DNA of 64,000 bases from Pontibacter silvestris (GCF_020907275.1 NZ_JAJJWI010000014.1:62001-126000), one strand, 5' to 3'; positions 8,401-17,500 are shown, counted from the stretch's first letter. Numbers and translations: made by a program. Notes: generated from the letters alone by a model not told the origin.

Positions 8401-9237
8401 TTAGATTTCAGCTTCATCTGAGAAAAGGAGCGGGCATGCCAGCAGGATGTCTCTGGCACGAATTTTTAGTTTAAGGTGCCTGCCGCCGCTTTTCTCAAAC
8501 AGGACGAGCACCAGCTCCTTGCCGCGGTTCAGGTTGTGCTTCTCCAGGGCGAAAACCAGCACCTTCCGCTGACCGGCCTCCACTGCCCTGTCTTCTTCCC
8601 CGTAGGTGTAAAGCGGGACAAGCTCCTCTTCCTGCGTGGCGGTGCGCTTTGCCTTTTTCCTGTCCCGCACCGTGAAGCGGGTAAAGTCAATGCCGTAGGG
8701 AACAGGGGAGGAGTTGGTAAGCACGACCCTGTAGAAAAGAGTGCTTCCCCGGATGTAGATGCCTTCCACCGTGGCCTTTATCCCGCCGGCTTTGTCTTTC
8801 ATGCCGTAGTGAAACCGGAAGTCCTCCGCCAGCCGGCTCATGATGCTCTCCAGCTGCCTTTGGTTCAAGCCGGCATCCGTGAAAAGCACGGACGTGGCCT
8901 GCGCAGCCTCCAGCCGCAACAGGGTAGTGGCCGGGCTCTCATCGTAAATGACGAAAAAGCTGTAGAGCCTGCCGTCGGCGGTGATGACGGTGAGGTTCGT
9001 TTCCTGAAACCGGGGACTGGCAGCTTTCACCTGGAGCACGTTTCTCACCTGGGGAGGTACCTGGGCCAGTATTCCCCCGCTGCCGCGGTCTACGCTTTTG
9101 ATGGGATAGGGGAAAACCAGACTGGTGGTTTTGCGGCAGGCCAGCTCCAGTGTGTGTTGCTGTTGCATGGGCTGCGCCTGGACGGTAAGCCTGCTGAGCA
9201 AAAAGCACAGCAGTGCGATGATAGTTGTTTTGTTCAT
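8401..9237 (-). CDS. traN: Conjugative transposon protein TraN (DUF4138)
   Basis: 278 aa with a cleavable signal peptide (hydrophobic segment, cut near VQAQ at residue 21). The mature part has the TraN/DUF4138 pattern: an N-terminal beta-rich segment with TTSLVFPYPIKSVDRGS, a linker, and a C-terminal domain with GIYIRGSTLFYRV and a KRTATQEEELVPLY region. TraN is a periplasmic/outer-membrane component of the Bacteroidetes mating apparatus (VirB9-like by position). It follows traM in the usual order. The stop lies 31 bp before the ATG of the next gene. Confidence 0.82.
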   Translation of the reverse strand: MNKTTIIALLCFLLSRLTVQAQPMQQQHTLELACRKTTSLVFPYPIKSVDRGSGGILAQVPPQVRNVLQVKAASPRFQETNLTVITADGRLYSFFVIYDESPATTLLRLEAAQATSVLFTDAGLNQRQLESIMSRLAEDFRFHYGMKDKAGGIKATVEGIYIRGSTLFYRVVLTNSSPVPYGIDFTRFTVRDRKKAKRTATQEEELVPLYTYGEEDRAVEAGQRKVLVFALEKHNLNRGKELVLVLFEKSGGRHLKLKIRARDILLACPLLFSDEAEI

Positions 9238-9273
9238 GGTATCGCGTTTAGGAATGGTAGGATGTATTGACAG

Positions 9274-10638
9274 TTATGTTTTCTGGTCCCGGAGCAGGAG
9301 GCGGTGGCCCGCTTTCACCGTGACTTTCACCTGCCTTGCCTCTTTGCTCAGCAGTCCCCTGGCTGCGTCAATGCCGGCACTTGCCGCCTGGGCCCCAAGG
9401 GAAGGGGAGAGCGAGGGAAGCTGCAGGCTCTGGCTGATGGCGCGCCCGGCACCCTGGCGTGCCGCCTCCCGGGCGGGGGAGCCGGGGACATAAAGCCCCT
9501 CTATTCCGTCCAGGTCGTAGGCTGAGAGCAACACCGGCAGGAGGGCATTGCCGGAGCGGACGGAGGTTACCTCGATAGCTAGCCGCTCGCCCCTGACCTG
9601 GCAGGTGCCGTACACGAGGCTTCCCTCTGGCAGCAGCCGACCGGCCAGGTAGGTGTCCTGGAGCAGGCGCAGCTTCACAGTGGCCCCTGTCGTCAATGCC
9701 TGCGTTTCGTACACGGCCGCCTCTATGGTGCTGCCCTGCTGCTCAGGAGTGGGCGGAGCCTCATTCAGGTTGAGATTGAAAAAGGTGTTCTGCGACTGGC
9801 CTTGCGGAACCAGGGCACTGGAAAGTACGACGGTAGTCGGCTCTGACCCGGAAATATGCGGGGAGGGAGCCTGGTGCAGCAGGGTGATGGGCGGGCCTTC
9901 TGATGCGACCTGCACGGTGAATGCCTGCTGCCCGTTCTCCAGGGATTCCCCGCGTAGCCTTTCCTTTACCCGCTCCGGGTGCTGGATGTCCAGGATCCGC
10001 TCCAGCATACCCTCCAGTTGCTGCATCTCCGGGTCTGCCGCGGCACCGCCGTTCGTCCCGCCCATCGTGCGCATCATCGTCTCCAGTTTCGCCACATCCT
10101 GGCTGAAGCGGCTCTCTCCGCTCTCCTCTAAGGGAGTGCCTGCCGCTTTTCCCCTTTGCTTTGGGGCAGCTGGCCTGGAGGGTTCCTGGCTGACGAGCTG
10201 CGAGAGCCGGGAGAGCCGCTTGTTTATCTTCTCCTCATTCGGGTCCTGTGGCGTGAGGTCGAGCAGCTGAGCAGCGTTTTCCGGAGCCGCGGCGGGTGAA
10301 TCTGGGGCAGAGTTGCCTAAGGTATCATCTGTGCTTTCTTCGACGCCGGGCTCCAGGCCCAGCCGGTGCAGGAAGTTTTTCCCGCCGGTGTCCTGCTGCT
10401 TTTGCAGCTTGCGCCGGGCCTGCTGGTAGAGGCCCAGCTTACCGCTTTCCGGTTCTTTTTTGAGCTGCGGCTCGGGGAGCTGGAGGTTCAGCCCGCGTAC
10501 TGCCTGCGGTGCCTTGGCTTCTGTGCCCGCACCGCCGCCCAGCGCCCAGAAGGCCATCGTCAGGAAGGGCAGCACGAGCAGGGGGAGGACGAGCAGGAAT
10601 CTTCTCCTGCGGAGGAATGCTTCGGAATGAGTTTTCAT
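9274..10638 (-). CDS. traM: Conjugative transposon protein TraM
   Basis: 454 aa from the ATG at 10638 (two further in-frame codons lead to a TTG at 10644). A basic N-terminus (FLRRRRF) precedes one transmembrane segment (about residues 14-34). Then come a long Gln/Glu/Pro-rich linker to about residue 290 and a C-terminal beta domain with VKLRLLQDTYLAGRLLPEGS and a GLYVPGSPAREAAR segment. This is the VirB10-like topology of TraM. It begins 7 bp after the stop of the traL frame. It reads as intact. Confidence 0.83.
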   Translation of the reverse strand: MKTHSEAFLRRRRFLLVLPLLVLPFLTMAFWALGGGAGTEAKAPQAVRGLNLQLPEPQLKKEPESGKLGLYQQARRKLQKQQDTGGKNFLHRLGLEPGVEESTDDTLGNSAPDSPAAAPENAAQLLDLTPQDPNEEKINKRLSRLSQLVSQEPSRPAAPKQRGKAAGTPLEESGESRFSQDVAKLETMMRTMGGTNGGAAADPEMQQLEGMLERILDIQHPERVKERLRGESLENGQQAFTVQVASEGPPITLLHQAPSPHISGSEPTTVVLSSALVPQGQSQNTFFNLNLNEAPPTPEQQGSTIEAAVYETQALTTGATVKLRLLQDTYLAGRLLPEGSLVYGTCQVRGERLAIEVTSVRSGNALLPVLLSAYDLDGIEGLYVPGSPAREAARQGAGRAISQSLQLPSLSPSLGAQAASAGIDAARGLLSKEARQVKVTVKAGHRLLLRDQKT

Positions 10639-12112
10639 GGACAAGTTATTTTAGTGGTGATGAGGGAATAGTTGTTCCGGGTGCCCCCAGGCTGTCGGGT
10701 AGTCCCTGCAGCGGTTGCCGGTGGTGCTTCGGGGGTAGGGGCAGAGGAACACCCGGGGTGAAATGGGAGCCAGGTGCCGTGTGGGGGAGAACCGCTTCTG
10801 CCAGTATCCAGCCACTGGCCCCGCCGAGCAGGAGGCAGAAGAGCAGCAGGCAGAGCGTTCTGGTGCGGAAGGACAGGGCCCCGTACTTCCGGCCCAGCCA
10901 CCCGGCGGCCTTCTCCTGTGCCTGGCAGATCGCCCTTGCGACGGCCAGCGCTTTCCTGTCGGTGGCCGGGTCCGCCGCTGAAGCCGGTGACGCTTTGGGT
11001 GAGGTGCGTAGCCCCGGCACCGAGGGCGGCTGCGGCATAGCCTGCCCCCGTGCCGCCCGCCGCCAGGGCAGTGCGGTTGGTGGTGCTCAGCAGGTTGGTT
11101 ACTTTATAGAGCAGGGCATTGCCGCCGCCGGCGTGCACGATGTAGCCCGCCACGTTGGGCACGGTGAAGTACCCCACAATGCCGATGAGCAGGAAGATGA
11201 GGTAGGCTGAGTCAGTGGCACTGAAGAACGTCTCGCCGCTGCTTTCCACCTGTCCGATGTCGAGCCGGAGCATGTTCTCCTGTATCTTGCCGATGATGCC
11301 GCCGAAGATGTTGGCCACCGGCAGCCACATGAACACGTTGACGTAGCGTGCCAGCCAGACGGTGAGCGTGTGCTGGAAGCCGTCGAAGACGGCGAAACCG
11401 AACACCAGCGGACCGAGCACCGCCAGGACGATGAGGTAAAAGGTGCGGATGGTGTTGATGCAGAGGGCGGCCGTCTGGAAGAGCAGCTGCAGCACTTCCG
11501 ACATCCACTGCTTGATGGAGTTCCGGAAGCTATAGGAGGCCTTGGCCATGGCAAACCGCATGTCGTTGCCGATGCTTTCCAGGATACCCTCCCCCTCGCC
11601 CAGCGGATCGTCCGGGTGCGTGTACTTATACCATTTGTCCCGGTCGCCGTTGCCGTCCACCCCCGCGTACAGCTGCCAGGCATCCGAGCGCTGGATGGCC
11701 TCCTCCTTTTGCTTCAGCAGCGCGGCAATGGCTTTGTCCGTATCCTCGACCAGGGCACCGGTGGCCGTCACCGTCGGCTGGAGCACCCCGTTCAGCAGGG
11801 CCAGCACCGAGGGAAAGAGCAGCACGGCAATGCCCAGGGCGAAGGGCCGGAGCAGGGGGTAGAAGTCGACGGGCTCGGCACTGGCCAGGTGGCGCCAGAC
11901 GCGGGAGGCGATGTACCACAGGGCGGCAAAGCCCGCCAGTCCGCGGCCCACGCCGATGAGTCGCTCGCAGAGCGGCAGCATCTCCTCGTAGAGCCCTTCA
12001 GCACCTGGTGCATGCCGGGCATGTCGGTGCCCGAACGCTGCGCCTGCGCATGGAGCGGCAGGAGCAGGGATGCCAAACAAAAGAGAGAGGCGATTTGCGA
12101 TAGCTTTTTCAT
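10635..12112 (-). pseudogene. traJ: Conjugative transposon protein TraJ, frameshifted and 3'-fused
   Basis: TraJ is a VirB6/TrbL-like polytopic inner-membrane protein of the mating channel. The N-terminus is encoded from ATG 12112 (signal-like MKKLSQIASLFCLASLLLPL, then MHQVLKG). The rest lies in another frame from about 11993 (LYEEMLPLCERLIGVGRGL, WYIASRVWRHL and several TM segments). One extra G at the CCC run (11994-11996 on the plus strand) would join the two as MHQVLKG-LYEEMLP, so a 1-nt deletion or base-call error is likely. TraJ-like sequence ends near 10990 (ALGAGATHLTQSVTG). The frame then runs antisense-like through the traL region to a stop at 10635, which is not native TraJ sequence. 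Confidence 0.78.
10646..11038 (-). CDS. traL: TraL-like small membrane protein, 5' end merged into traJ
   Basis: A frame of up to 130 aa, with a plausible TraL body from about residue 26 (ATDRKALAVARA) through one transmembrane segment (TLCLLLFCLLLGGASGWIL) and a Pro-rich tail. The stop is 7 bp before traM, the normal traL-traM spacing. No traK lies between traJ and this frame, and its apparent start (11038) is inside traJ in another frame. I infer that a deletion removed the traJ end, traK and the traL start. Whether any TraL is made is unclear. Confidence 0.6.
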   Translation of the reverse strand: MPQPPSVPGLRTSPKASPASAADPATDRKALAVARAICQAQEKAAGWLGRKYGALSFRTRTLCLLLFCLLLGGASGWILAEAVLPHTAPGSHFTPGVPLPLPPKHHRQPLQGLPDSLGAPGTTIPSSPLK

Positions 12113-12130
12113 TGTGAAAGGATTGACTGG

Positions 12131-12787
12131 TCAGGGATTGATTCTGTACAGGCCCTGTATGCTCTCCAACTCGAACCGCTCCCTGTCCCGCTGCAGGGCC
12201 AGCAAGCCTGCCTGCCGGTTGAAATGCCTGAGGAAAGTGAGCTTATCCTCGGTTTCGGTGAAGATGCGGTCGATGGCGGCCAGGCGCTCCTCTTCGCTCA
12301 TGCGCAGTTCCCCGGCGGTGAGGATGAGGGTCAGCTCATCCAGGTGCCGCAGGCTCTGGCGGTTCAGAGAGGCATAGACGCTGCCCAGGTACGCCAGCTC
12401 TTCCAGGGTGAAGCTGCCGCCCTGCCGGAAACGGGCGTAGGCGCGGGTGTGTTCGGAGACGATGCGCCGCTGGTACTCGATAATGTCGGCCACCCGCTTG
12501 TACTTCCTTACGGTGGGGCTTACCTCCAGCAGGCTGCTGAGGAAGGCATCGTGCAGGCTGAAGCTTCCCTCTGAAATAGCCTTGACCGCACCGTAGCCTT
12601 TGTGGATAATGTCGTAGCCTGTCTTCATGTCCGAGAGGATGCTTTTGAGCTGGGCGAGCTTCTCTACGTTTAGCAGCAGTTGCTGTGCCTCTTCTGACTG
12701 CGCCCTCGCCCGGTTCGGGCCCAGGAAAAGGGTAGCCAGGAAGAAGAGCGGGAGGAGATACCAGGTTCGTTTTATAATCAGATGCAT
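12131..12787 (-). CDS. Exported TraI/TerB-like conjugation protein, copy 3
   Basis: 218 aa with a signal peptide (MHLIIKRTWYLLPLFFLATL; cleavage near ARAQ). The mature protein is all-helical with YDIIHKGYGAVKAISEGSFSLHDAFL, an Arg-rich middle and the C-terminal pattern LESIQGLYRINP. It is the third of three neighbouring genes that share length, signal peptide, a G-Y-x-x-x-x-x-G segment and a C-terminal (R/G)LY motif, so they are probably paralogues. Bacteroidetes ICEs carry such genes between traG and traJ, annotated TraI or TerB-like. By position they may be VirB5-like periplasmic or pilus-tip proteins; that is inference. Confidence 0.72.
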   Translation of the reverse strand: MHLIIKRTWYLLPLFFLATLFLGPNRARAQSEEAQQLLLNVEKLAQLKSILSDMKTGYDIIHKGYGAVKAISEGSFSLHDAFLSSLLEVSPTVRKYKRVADIIEYQRRIVSEHTRAYARFRQGGSFTLEELAYLGSVYASLNRQSLRHLDELTLILTAGELRMSEEERLAAIDRIFTETEDKLTFLRHFNRQAGLLALQRDRERFELESIQGLYRINP

Positions 12788-12823
12788 AAGAAGTGGATGA
12801 TTTACCTGTTGTGAAAGGTGTGG

Positions 12824-13495
12824 CTATTGCGGCAGGCCGTAAAGGGAGCGGGTGCTTTCAAGCACCTGCCGCTCGCTGTCCCGCCAGTGGGCCAGCACCC
12901 GCGCCTCCAGGAGAAAGGCCTGGGTGAAGGAGAAAATATCAAGTGTGTTTTTGAAGAGCTCCTCGAGTCGCTCGAGCCGTCCTGCGTCGCGCATCTCCAC
13001 CTCGTTCTCCGTCAGGATCAGCCAGAGCGCCTCCAGGTCCCGTGCGCAGGAGGCGAGCAGCCTTTCCCTCACTTTTTCCAGGTGCTCCAGCTCGTTCTCT
13101 TTCAGCTGCCCGCTGAGCCGGAGCGCGGGCAGGGACTCCCGCAGGTCCCGGGCGATGGCCGCCTGGTAGCGGAGGATATCAGCGATGCGCGCCGCCCCGC
13201 CGATGGCCGGGCCCGCAAGTTTAAGGGAGCCAAAGAAAGCCTGGTGCAGGCCGAGGTCGCCGTTTTTGCTGTGCTCCACGGTGCTGATTCCCCGGAGGGC
13301 GATGCTGTAGCCCTCGCGCAGGACACCGGCGTATGCCTCGAGGGCTGCGATCTGCTGCACCAGGTACTCCCTTTGGGTCTTTTTCTGCCGGAACCACTCG
13401 TCAAAGGCCTGCGCCTGCAGGGGGACGGAGGCCAGCAGAAAAACGCCGGGCAGGAATGTTTTCAGTGCGCTGGTTTTTATATGGAATGCCTTCAT
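12824..13495 (-). CDS. Exported TraI/TerB-like conjugation protein, copy 2
   Basis: 223 aa with a signal peptide (cleavage after VPLQAQA). The mature protein is helical and charged, with LREGYSIALRGISTVEHSKNG near residue 60, GDLGLHQAFF near 82, and the family-type ending STRSLYGLPQ. It matches the organisation of the genes on both sides (12131-12787 and 13519-14211) and is probably a divergent paralogue. The gap to the downstream copy is 36 bp. No enzymatic motif is seen. Confidence 0.72.
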   Translation of the reverse strand: MKAFHIKTSALKTFLPGVFLLASVPLQAQAFDEWFRQKKTQREYLVQQIAALEAYAGVLREGYSIALRGISTVEHSKNGDLGLHQAFFGSLKLAGPAIGGAARIADILRYQAAIARDLRESLPALRLSGQLKENELEHLEKVRERLLASCARDLEALWLILTENEVEMRDAGRLERLEELFKNTLDIFSFTQAFLLEARVLAHWRDSERQVLESTRSLYGLPQ

Positions 13496-13518
13496 AATGC
13501 TTGCTTTTAAATATTTTG

Positions 13519-14211
13519 TTATTGAAGCCCGTACAGTCGCTTCACCCGCTGCAGGTCGATATGCTCCCTTGCCCGCTGCAGGCTGAGCCGGATGCCCTGC
13601 TCGTTGAACTCCCGCAGGTCGCTGTAGTGCCGGCCGATGCGCGCTGCCGCCCGGTGGAGGAGCGCCAGGCGCTCGCCGTCGCTCATCTGGGTGGTAAAGG
13701 AGCTGATGACCAGCAGCACCTGGTCCAGGTCCTTGACGCTCTCCCCGAGGATGCCGGTGTAAACCTGCTGCATGTAGTCCAGCTCGGCAGGGGAGAGATT
13801 GCTGTCCTGCCGGAAGAGGGCGTAGGCCCGCCTGTAGGCTTCCACCAGGGCCGCCTGCTGCCGGATGATGTCCCGCACCTGCCCATAGGAGGCGATGGCG
13901 GCCTTCACCTTCCAGAGCTCCTGGTAATAGCCGGCGTACAGCTGCCGCTGACGCTCCGTCCAGTCAGCGATCTCGGTGAGCCGGAGCTCGGAGAGCTCGT
14001 TCTCGATTACCTTCTGGGCGTTCTGCAGCCAGATGGTTTCGTTCTGCAGGCGCTGAATCTTCAGGTCCATGGCCACGATTGCTTTTTTGACGCCCGCTTT
14101 TATCACCTCCGTGACAGGGTCCTGCGCCTGTGCCGCCTGGCTGAGCCCTGCGGCAAACAGGAGCACAATGAGCCAGGCCCGGGTAAAATGTTTTTTCATG
14201 CTGTGTCTCAT
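13519..14211 (-). CDS. traI: Exported TraI-like conjugation protein, copy 1
   Basis: 230 aa, with ATG at 14211 or four codons later at 14199. The signal peptide has a basic MKKHFTR head and a cut near AQAQ. The mature part is a long helical domain starting DPVTEVIKAGVKKAIVAMD and containing KIQRLQNETIWLQNAQK, a likely coiled coil. It ends RVKRLYGLQ, a C-terminal motif shared with the next two genes. This copy most resembles the protein called TraI in Bacteroidetes conjugative transposons. It follows traG by 62 bp in the same operon. Confidence 0.75.
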   Translation of the reverse strand: MRHSMKKHFTRAWLIVLLFAAGLSQAAQAQDPVTEVIKAGVKKAIVAMDLKIQRLQNETIWLQNAQKVIENELSELRLTEIADWTERQRQLYAGYYQELWKVKAAIASYGQVRDIIRQQAALVEAYRRAYALFRQDSNLSPAELDYMQQVYTGILGESVKDLDQVLLVISSFTTQMSDGERLALLHRAAARIGRHYSDLREFNEQGIRLSLQRAREHIDLQRVKRLYGLQ

Positions 14212-14273
14212 GGTCTTTTAGCTTATTGGATGAAATGCCGCTGTATCTGTTGTTATCACGCTGCTTTCGGCCG

Positions 14274-16751
14274 TTAAACTTTCCCTGTCCGCATGTCCCC
14301 GGCCAGTTCCCGGATACCCTTCCGCAGGTCTCCGCCGTGGCGTTGGGCGTAGGCCTGCACCTTCACTTTCTCTGACTCCTCGGTGGTGTAGGCCAGGTAC
14401 TCCTCCAGCGATACTTCGGTGCGGTACACCTTGGAGAGCGTGCCCCCCAGGCTGATGAACACCTCCTTGTACCTGCGGTGCGGGTCGTTGGCCTTGTTGA
14501 TGGAGAGCACGAGCGCCTTCTCCTTCTCCGTCAGGCCCAGCAGCTCCTGTATGCCGTCGAACTTATTGAGGTACTTGCTCTGGTCCAGCAGGATCTTACA
14601 GTCGGAGTTATTGATGATGGCCTGCTTCACCACGGGGGAGGAGATGATGTCCTCGACCTCCTGGGTCACCACGATGGCCTCTCCGTAGAATTTGCGCACC
14701 GTCTTGAAAAGGTACCTGATGTACTCGGCCATACCCTCCTTGGCGATGGCCTTCCAGGCCTCCTCGATCAGGATGGCCTTGCGCACGCCCTTCAGTTTGC
14801 GCATCTTGGAGATGAAGACCTCCATGATGATGATGGTCACCACCGGGAAGAGGATAGGGTGGTCCTTGATGTTGTCGAGCTCGAAGACGATGAAGCGCTC
14901 TGTGAGCAGGTCCAGGTTCTCTCGCGCGTTGAGCAGGTAGCCGAACTCCCCGTCCCGGTAGTAGGGCCGTAGCACATAGAGGAAGTTGTCGATATCAAAC
15001 TCCTTTTCCCGCACCCGCTCCGCCCGGAGCCTGGAGCTGAAGGTCTCCCGCACGAAGGCATAGAAGGTGTCGAAGCAGGGGAAGATGTCCGGCTTTGCGC
15101 GCAGCGTATGATAGTACAGTTCCAGGGCGTTGGAGAGGGCCACGTACTCTGAGCGGGAGAAAGCCTCACTGTCCTTTTTCCAGAGCGCGAGCAGCAGCGT
15201 CTTGATGCTCTCCTTTTTCTCGGTGTCCAGCTCCGCGCCCCCTTCGATGTAAAAGGGGTTGAAGCGGATGGGGTTCTTCTCGTCGTAGGTAAAGTAGTAG
15301 CCGTTCACCAGGTCGCAGAGCCCCTTATAGGAGTGGCCCACATCCACCAGCACGATGTGGCTGCCCTGCTCGTGGTAGGAGCGCACCAGGTGGTTGGTGA
15401 AAAAGGACTTGCCGCTGCCCGAGGGGCCGAGGATAAACTTGTTGCGGTTAGTGCAGATGCCCTGCCTGACCGGCTCATCGGAGATGTCCACGTGCAGGGG
15501 CTTTCCGGTGAGCCGGTCGCCCAGGCGCAGGCCTGTGGGGCTGAGGGAGGAGCGATAAGCCGTCTCCATGTTGAGAAAGCAGCAGGCCTGCTCCAGGAAA
15601 GTGTCGAAGGTGTCGTTCATCGGGAAGTCCGCGGCGTTGCCAGGCAAGCCAGCCCAGAATATCTGCGCCGCCCCGTGCGTCTCCAGCTTTGGAGTGGCGT
15701 CAAGCTGGGCAATGGCCGAGGAGACAACATGGCCCAGCTTCTTTAGCTTCTCCTGCTCCTCTGTCCAGGCCAGCACATTGAAGTGCGCCTTCACCGGGAG
15801 GCGCTGCTGCCCGAGGGCCTCGTTGAGGAAATCCTGCGTAGCATCGCGGGCGATGGCGTTCTCCCGGGAGTAGGCTGAGAGCGACTGCAGGCGCAGGCGT
15901 TTGCGCTCCAGCCGCTGCAGGGTCTGCGGGGCATCCTCCAGGAAGATGTATTGGTTGAGTATGTGGCTGCAGGGCAGCAGCTGGCCCAGCGGAGAGGCAA
16001 AGCCGGTGCTGCACTTGCTGCGGTCGGTGGAGTATTTGTCGTAGTTGACCCTTGAGCCGCACAGGGCGGGCAGCGCCTCTGCGTCGGCCAGGGTAAAGAG
16101 TTGGCAATGCCTGTCGCCGATGCGGATGCCCCCTCTTAGGTGAATGTCCTGGAGCAGGGGCAGGCCTTCTTCCTCCAGGAGGCCGCAGTAACGCTCCAGC
16201 AGCCCCGCTTTTTCCCTTGTGCCGGCCAGTTCCTCATCCGGGAGCCTGCGGAGCCGGGCAAAGCCGCTGTCGCTGAGCACCTGCTCAAACTGTCCCGCCT
16301 GGTCCAGGAAGTCCAGCAGCAGGCGGGGCTGCAGGGCCTGCTCCGGCACAAGGGACCTGCGCAGCAGTCCTGATAACAGGGAGCTCGACGGCCTGCGACT
16401 GTCCGGCTTCCGGGTCAGGAAGATATAGCAGGAGTGCGCCAGGTAAGGGCGCTCATGGAAGAAGCGCTCGCTGGCCCTGGTCAGGAAGCTTTGCCGCTCC
16501 CCGGAGAAGTCAGCCTTGTAGGAGGTTTCCATAAACCAGTCCTGCTTATGAAAGACCGTGAAGCGTGGCAGGAGGCGGATAGACTTAATGAGCGCCTGGT
16601 GAAAGGCCTCATAGTCCCTGTCTGAGAGGGTGAAGATCTCAGGGAGGCTGACCTGGTAGGCCAGGGTAATGTCTCCCTGCCGGGAGAGGATGCAGCCGTG
16701 CTCTACTGTGTAGATCGGCAGCAGTTTCCCCAGGTCAATGGGCGCTGCCAT
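14274..16751 (-). CDS. traG: Conjugation system ATPase TraG (VirB4 family)
   Basis: 825 aa. The N-terminal TraG/VirB4 domain (residues about 1-400) is followed by a P-loop ATPase domain: Walker A GPSGSGKSFF around residue 439, then LVDVGHSYKGLCDL, Walker B AILIEEAW around 656, and a VTQEVEDI motif near 690 as in VirB4/TraC proteins. It powers pilus assembly and substrate transfer at the inner membrane. Length is full for the family. Its ATG overlaps the end of traF by 17 bp, so translation is probably coupled. This is one of the core transfer genes that remain intact. Confidence 0.92.
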   Translation of the reverse strand: MAAPIDLGKLLPIYTVEHGCILSRQGDITLAYQVSLPEIFTLSDRDYEAFHQALIKSIRLLPRFTVFHKQDWFMETSYKADFSGERQSFLTRASERFFHERPYLAHSCYIFLTRKPDSRRPSSSLLSGLLRRSLVPEQALQPRLLLDFLDQAGQFEQVLSDSGFARLRRLPDEELAGTREKAGLLERYCGLLEEEGLPLLQDIHLRGGIRIGDRHCQLFTLADAEALPALCGSRVNYDKYSTDRSKCSTGFASPLGQLLPCSHILNQYIFLEDAPQTLQRLERKRLRLQSLSAYSRENAIARDATQDFLNEALGQQRLPVKAHFNVLAWTEEQEKLKKLGHVVSSAIAQLDATPKLETHGAAQIFWAGLPGNAADFPMNDTFDTFLEQACCFLNMETAYRSSLSPTGLRLGDRLTGKPLHVDISDEPVRQGICTNRNKFILGPSGSGKSFFTNHLVRSYHEQGSHIVLVDVGHSYKGLCDLVNGYYFTYDEKNPIRFNPFYIEGGAELDTEKKESIKTLLLALWKKDSEAFSRSEYVALSNALELYYHTLRAKPDIFPCFDTFYAFVRETFSSRLRAERVREKEFDIDNFLYVLRPYYRDGEFGYLLNARENLDLLTERFIVFELDNIKDHPILFPVVTIIIMEVFISKMRKLKGVRKAILIEEAWKAIAKEGMAEYIRYLFKTVRKFYGEAIVVTQEVEDIISSPVVKQAIINNSDCKILLDQSKYLNKFDGIQELLGLTEKEKALVLSINKANDPHRRYKEVFISLGGTLSKVYRTEVSLEEYLAYTTEESEKVKVQAYAQRHGGDLRKGIRELAGDMRTGKV

Positions 16752-17097
16752 GGACTTCCTCCTTTCCGGTTTTGTGCGGGGTGTTCAGCTGCAGGAATAA
16801 ATGTCTGGAACAGATGCGGATGCAGGCCGGCACCTGGCGACGGGCAGCCATCTTCAGAAGGCCGTACTCACCATAGGTGTTGTTGAGGTGATAGACTGCG
16901 CCGAAAAGAGCGGCTCCCGCCAGGGCAATAAAGGCAAGGCAGGCTGCCACGGGCGCCCCGGCCAGGTACAGCAGGGTGAACAGCAGGAGCAGCAGGACCA
17001 GCCCCAGCGCCAGGTAAGTGATGTACTGAGCACGGAGGCCCCTGAACTCCAGGGACCTGTTAACGCCCTTGTTGATGGTATAGACACTTGTAGCCAT
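16735..17097 (-). CDS. traF: Conjugative transposon protein TraF (DUF4133)
   Basis: 120 aa from ATG 17097 (an in-frame GTG at 17103 is less likely). A short YTINKGVNRSLEFRGLRAQY head is followed by two adjacent transmembrane segments (about 25-75) and a basic cytoplasmic tail. This is the DUF4133/VirB3-like architecture that always precedes TraG in these operons. It overlaps traG by 17 bp and follows traE by 18 bp. Confidence 0.85.
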   Translation of the reverse strand: MATSVYTINKGVNRSLEFRGLRAQYITYLALGLVLLLLLFTLLYLAGAPVAACLAFIALAGAALFGAVYHLNNTYGEYGLLKMAARRQVPACIRICSRHLFLQLNTPHKTGKEEVHGSAH

Positions 17098-17115
17098 AGA
17101 CACTAAGCTGGAAGT

Positions 17116-17460
17116 TCAGACACCGAAGAAGGATTTAAGGACCGTGGCCACAATGACCAGAAAGATGCAGCTGCCGAACCAGGCAGCGGCCACCTTGCCG
17201 GTGTCCGGCTCTCCGCCGTTCCATTTCTGGTAGACCTTCACGGCGCCCACCAGCCCGACCACGGCACCGATGGCATACATCAGGCTGGTGCCGGTGTCGA
17301 AATAGCCGCTGATCATGTCGGTGGCCTGGGCGATGCCCGCGTTGCCGTCGCCAGTCTGCGCCTGCGCGGCCAGGGAAAGCGAGAGGGTCAGGATAGCTGT
17401 CAGGGCAGCGGCTGCTTTCGTCTTTTTGCGCTGCGGGAATAGTGCTTTGTGCTTTTTCAT
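17116..17460 (-). CDS. traE: Conjugative transposon protein TraE (DUF4134), pilin-like
   Basis: 114 aa. A basic N-terminus and a long hydrophobic signal segment (residues about 17-34, cut near AQAQ) precede GIAQATDMISGYFDTGTSLMYAIGAVVGLVGAVKVYQKWNGG. Two hydrophobic helices are joined by a short polar loop, as in VirB2-type pilins. The segment DMISGYFDTG and the YQKWNGGEPD loop are characteristic of DUF4134. Expected to be the conjugative pilus subunit. It lies 18 bp upstream of traF. Confidence 0.87.
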   Translation of the reverse strand: MKKHKALFPQRKKTKAAAALTAILTLSLSLAAQAQTGDGNAGIAQATDMISGYFDTGTSLMYAIGAVVGLVGAVKVYQKWNGGEPDTGKVAAAWFGSCIFLVIVATVLKSFFGV

Positions 17461-17500
17461 CTGGAATGGGTTTGAGGTTAGGGATAAGATATGGTAAAGC

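Noticed and set aside
11370-12377. 335-codon plus-strand frame across traJ
   Set aside because: Antisense to the tra operon, low-complexity composition, no recognisable domain.
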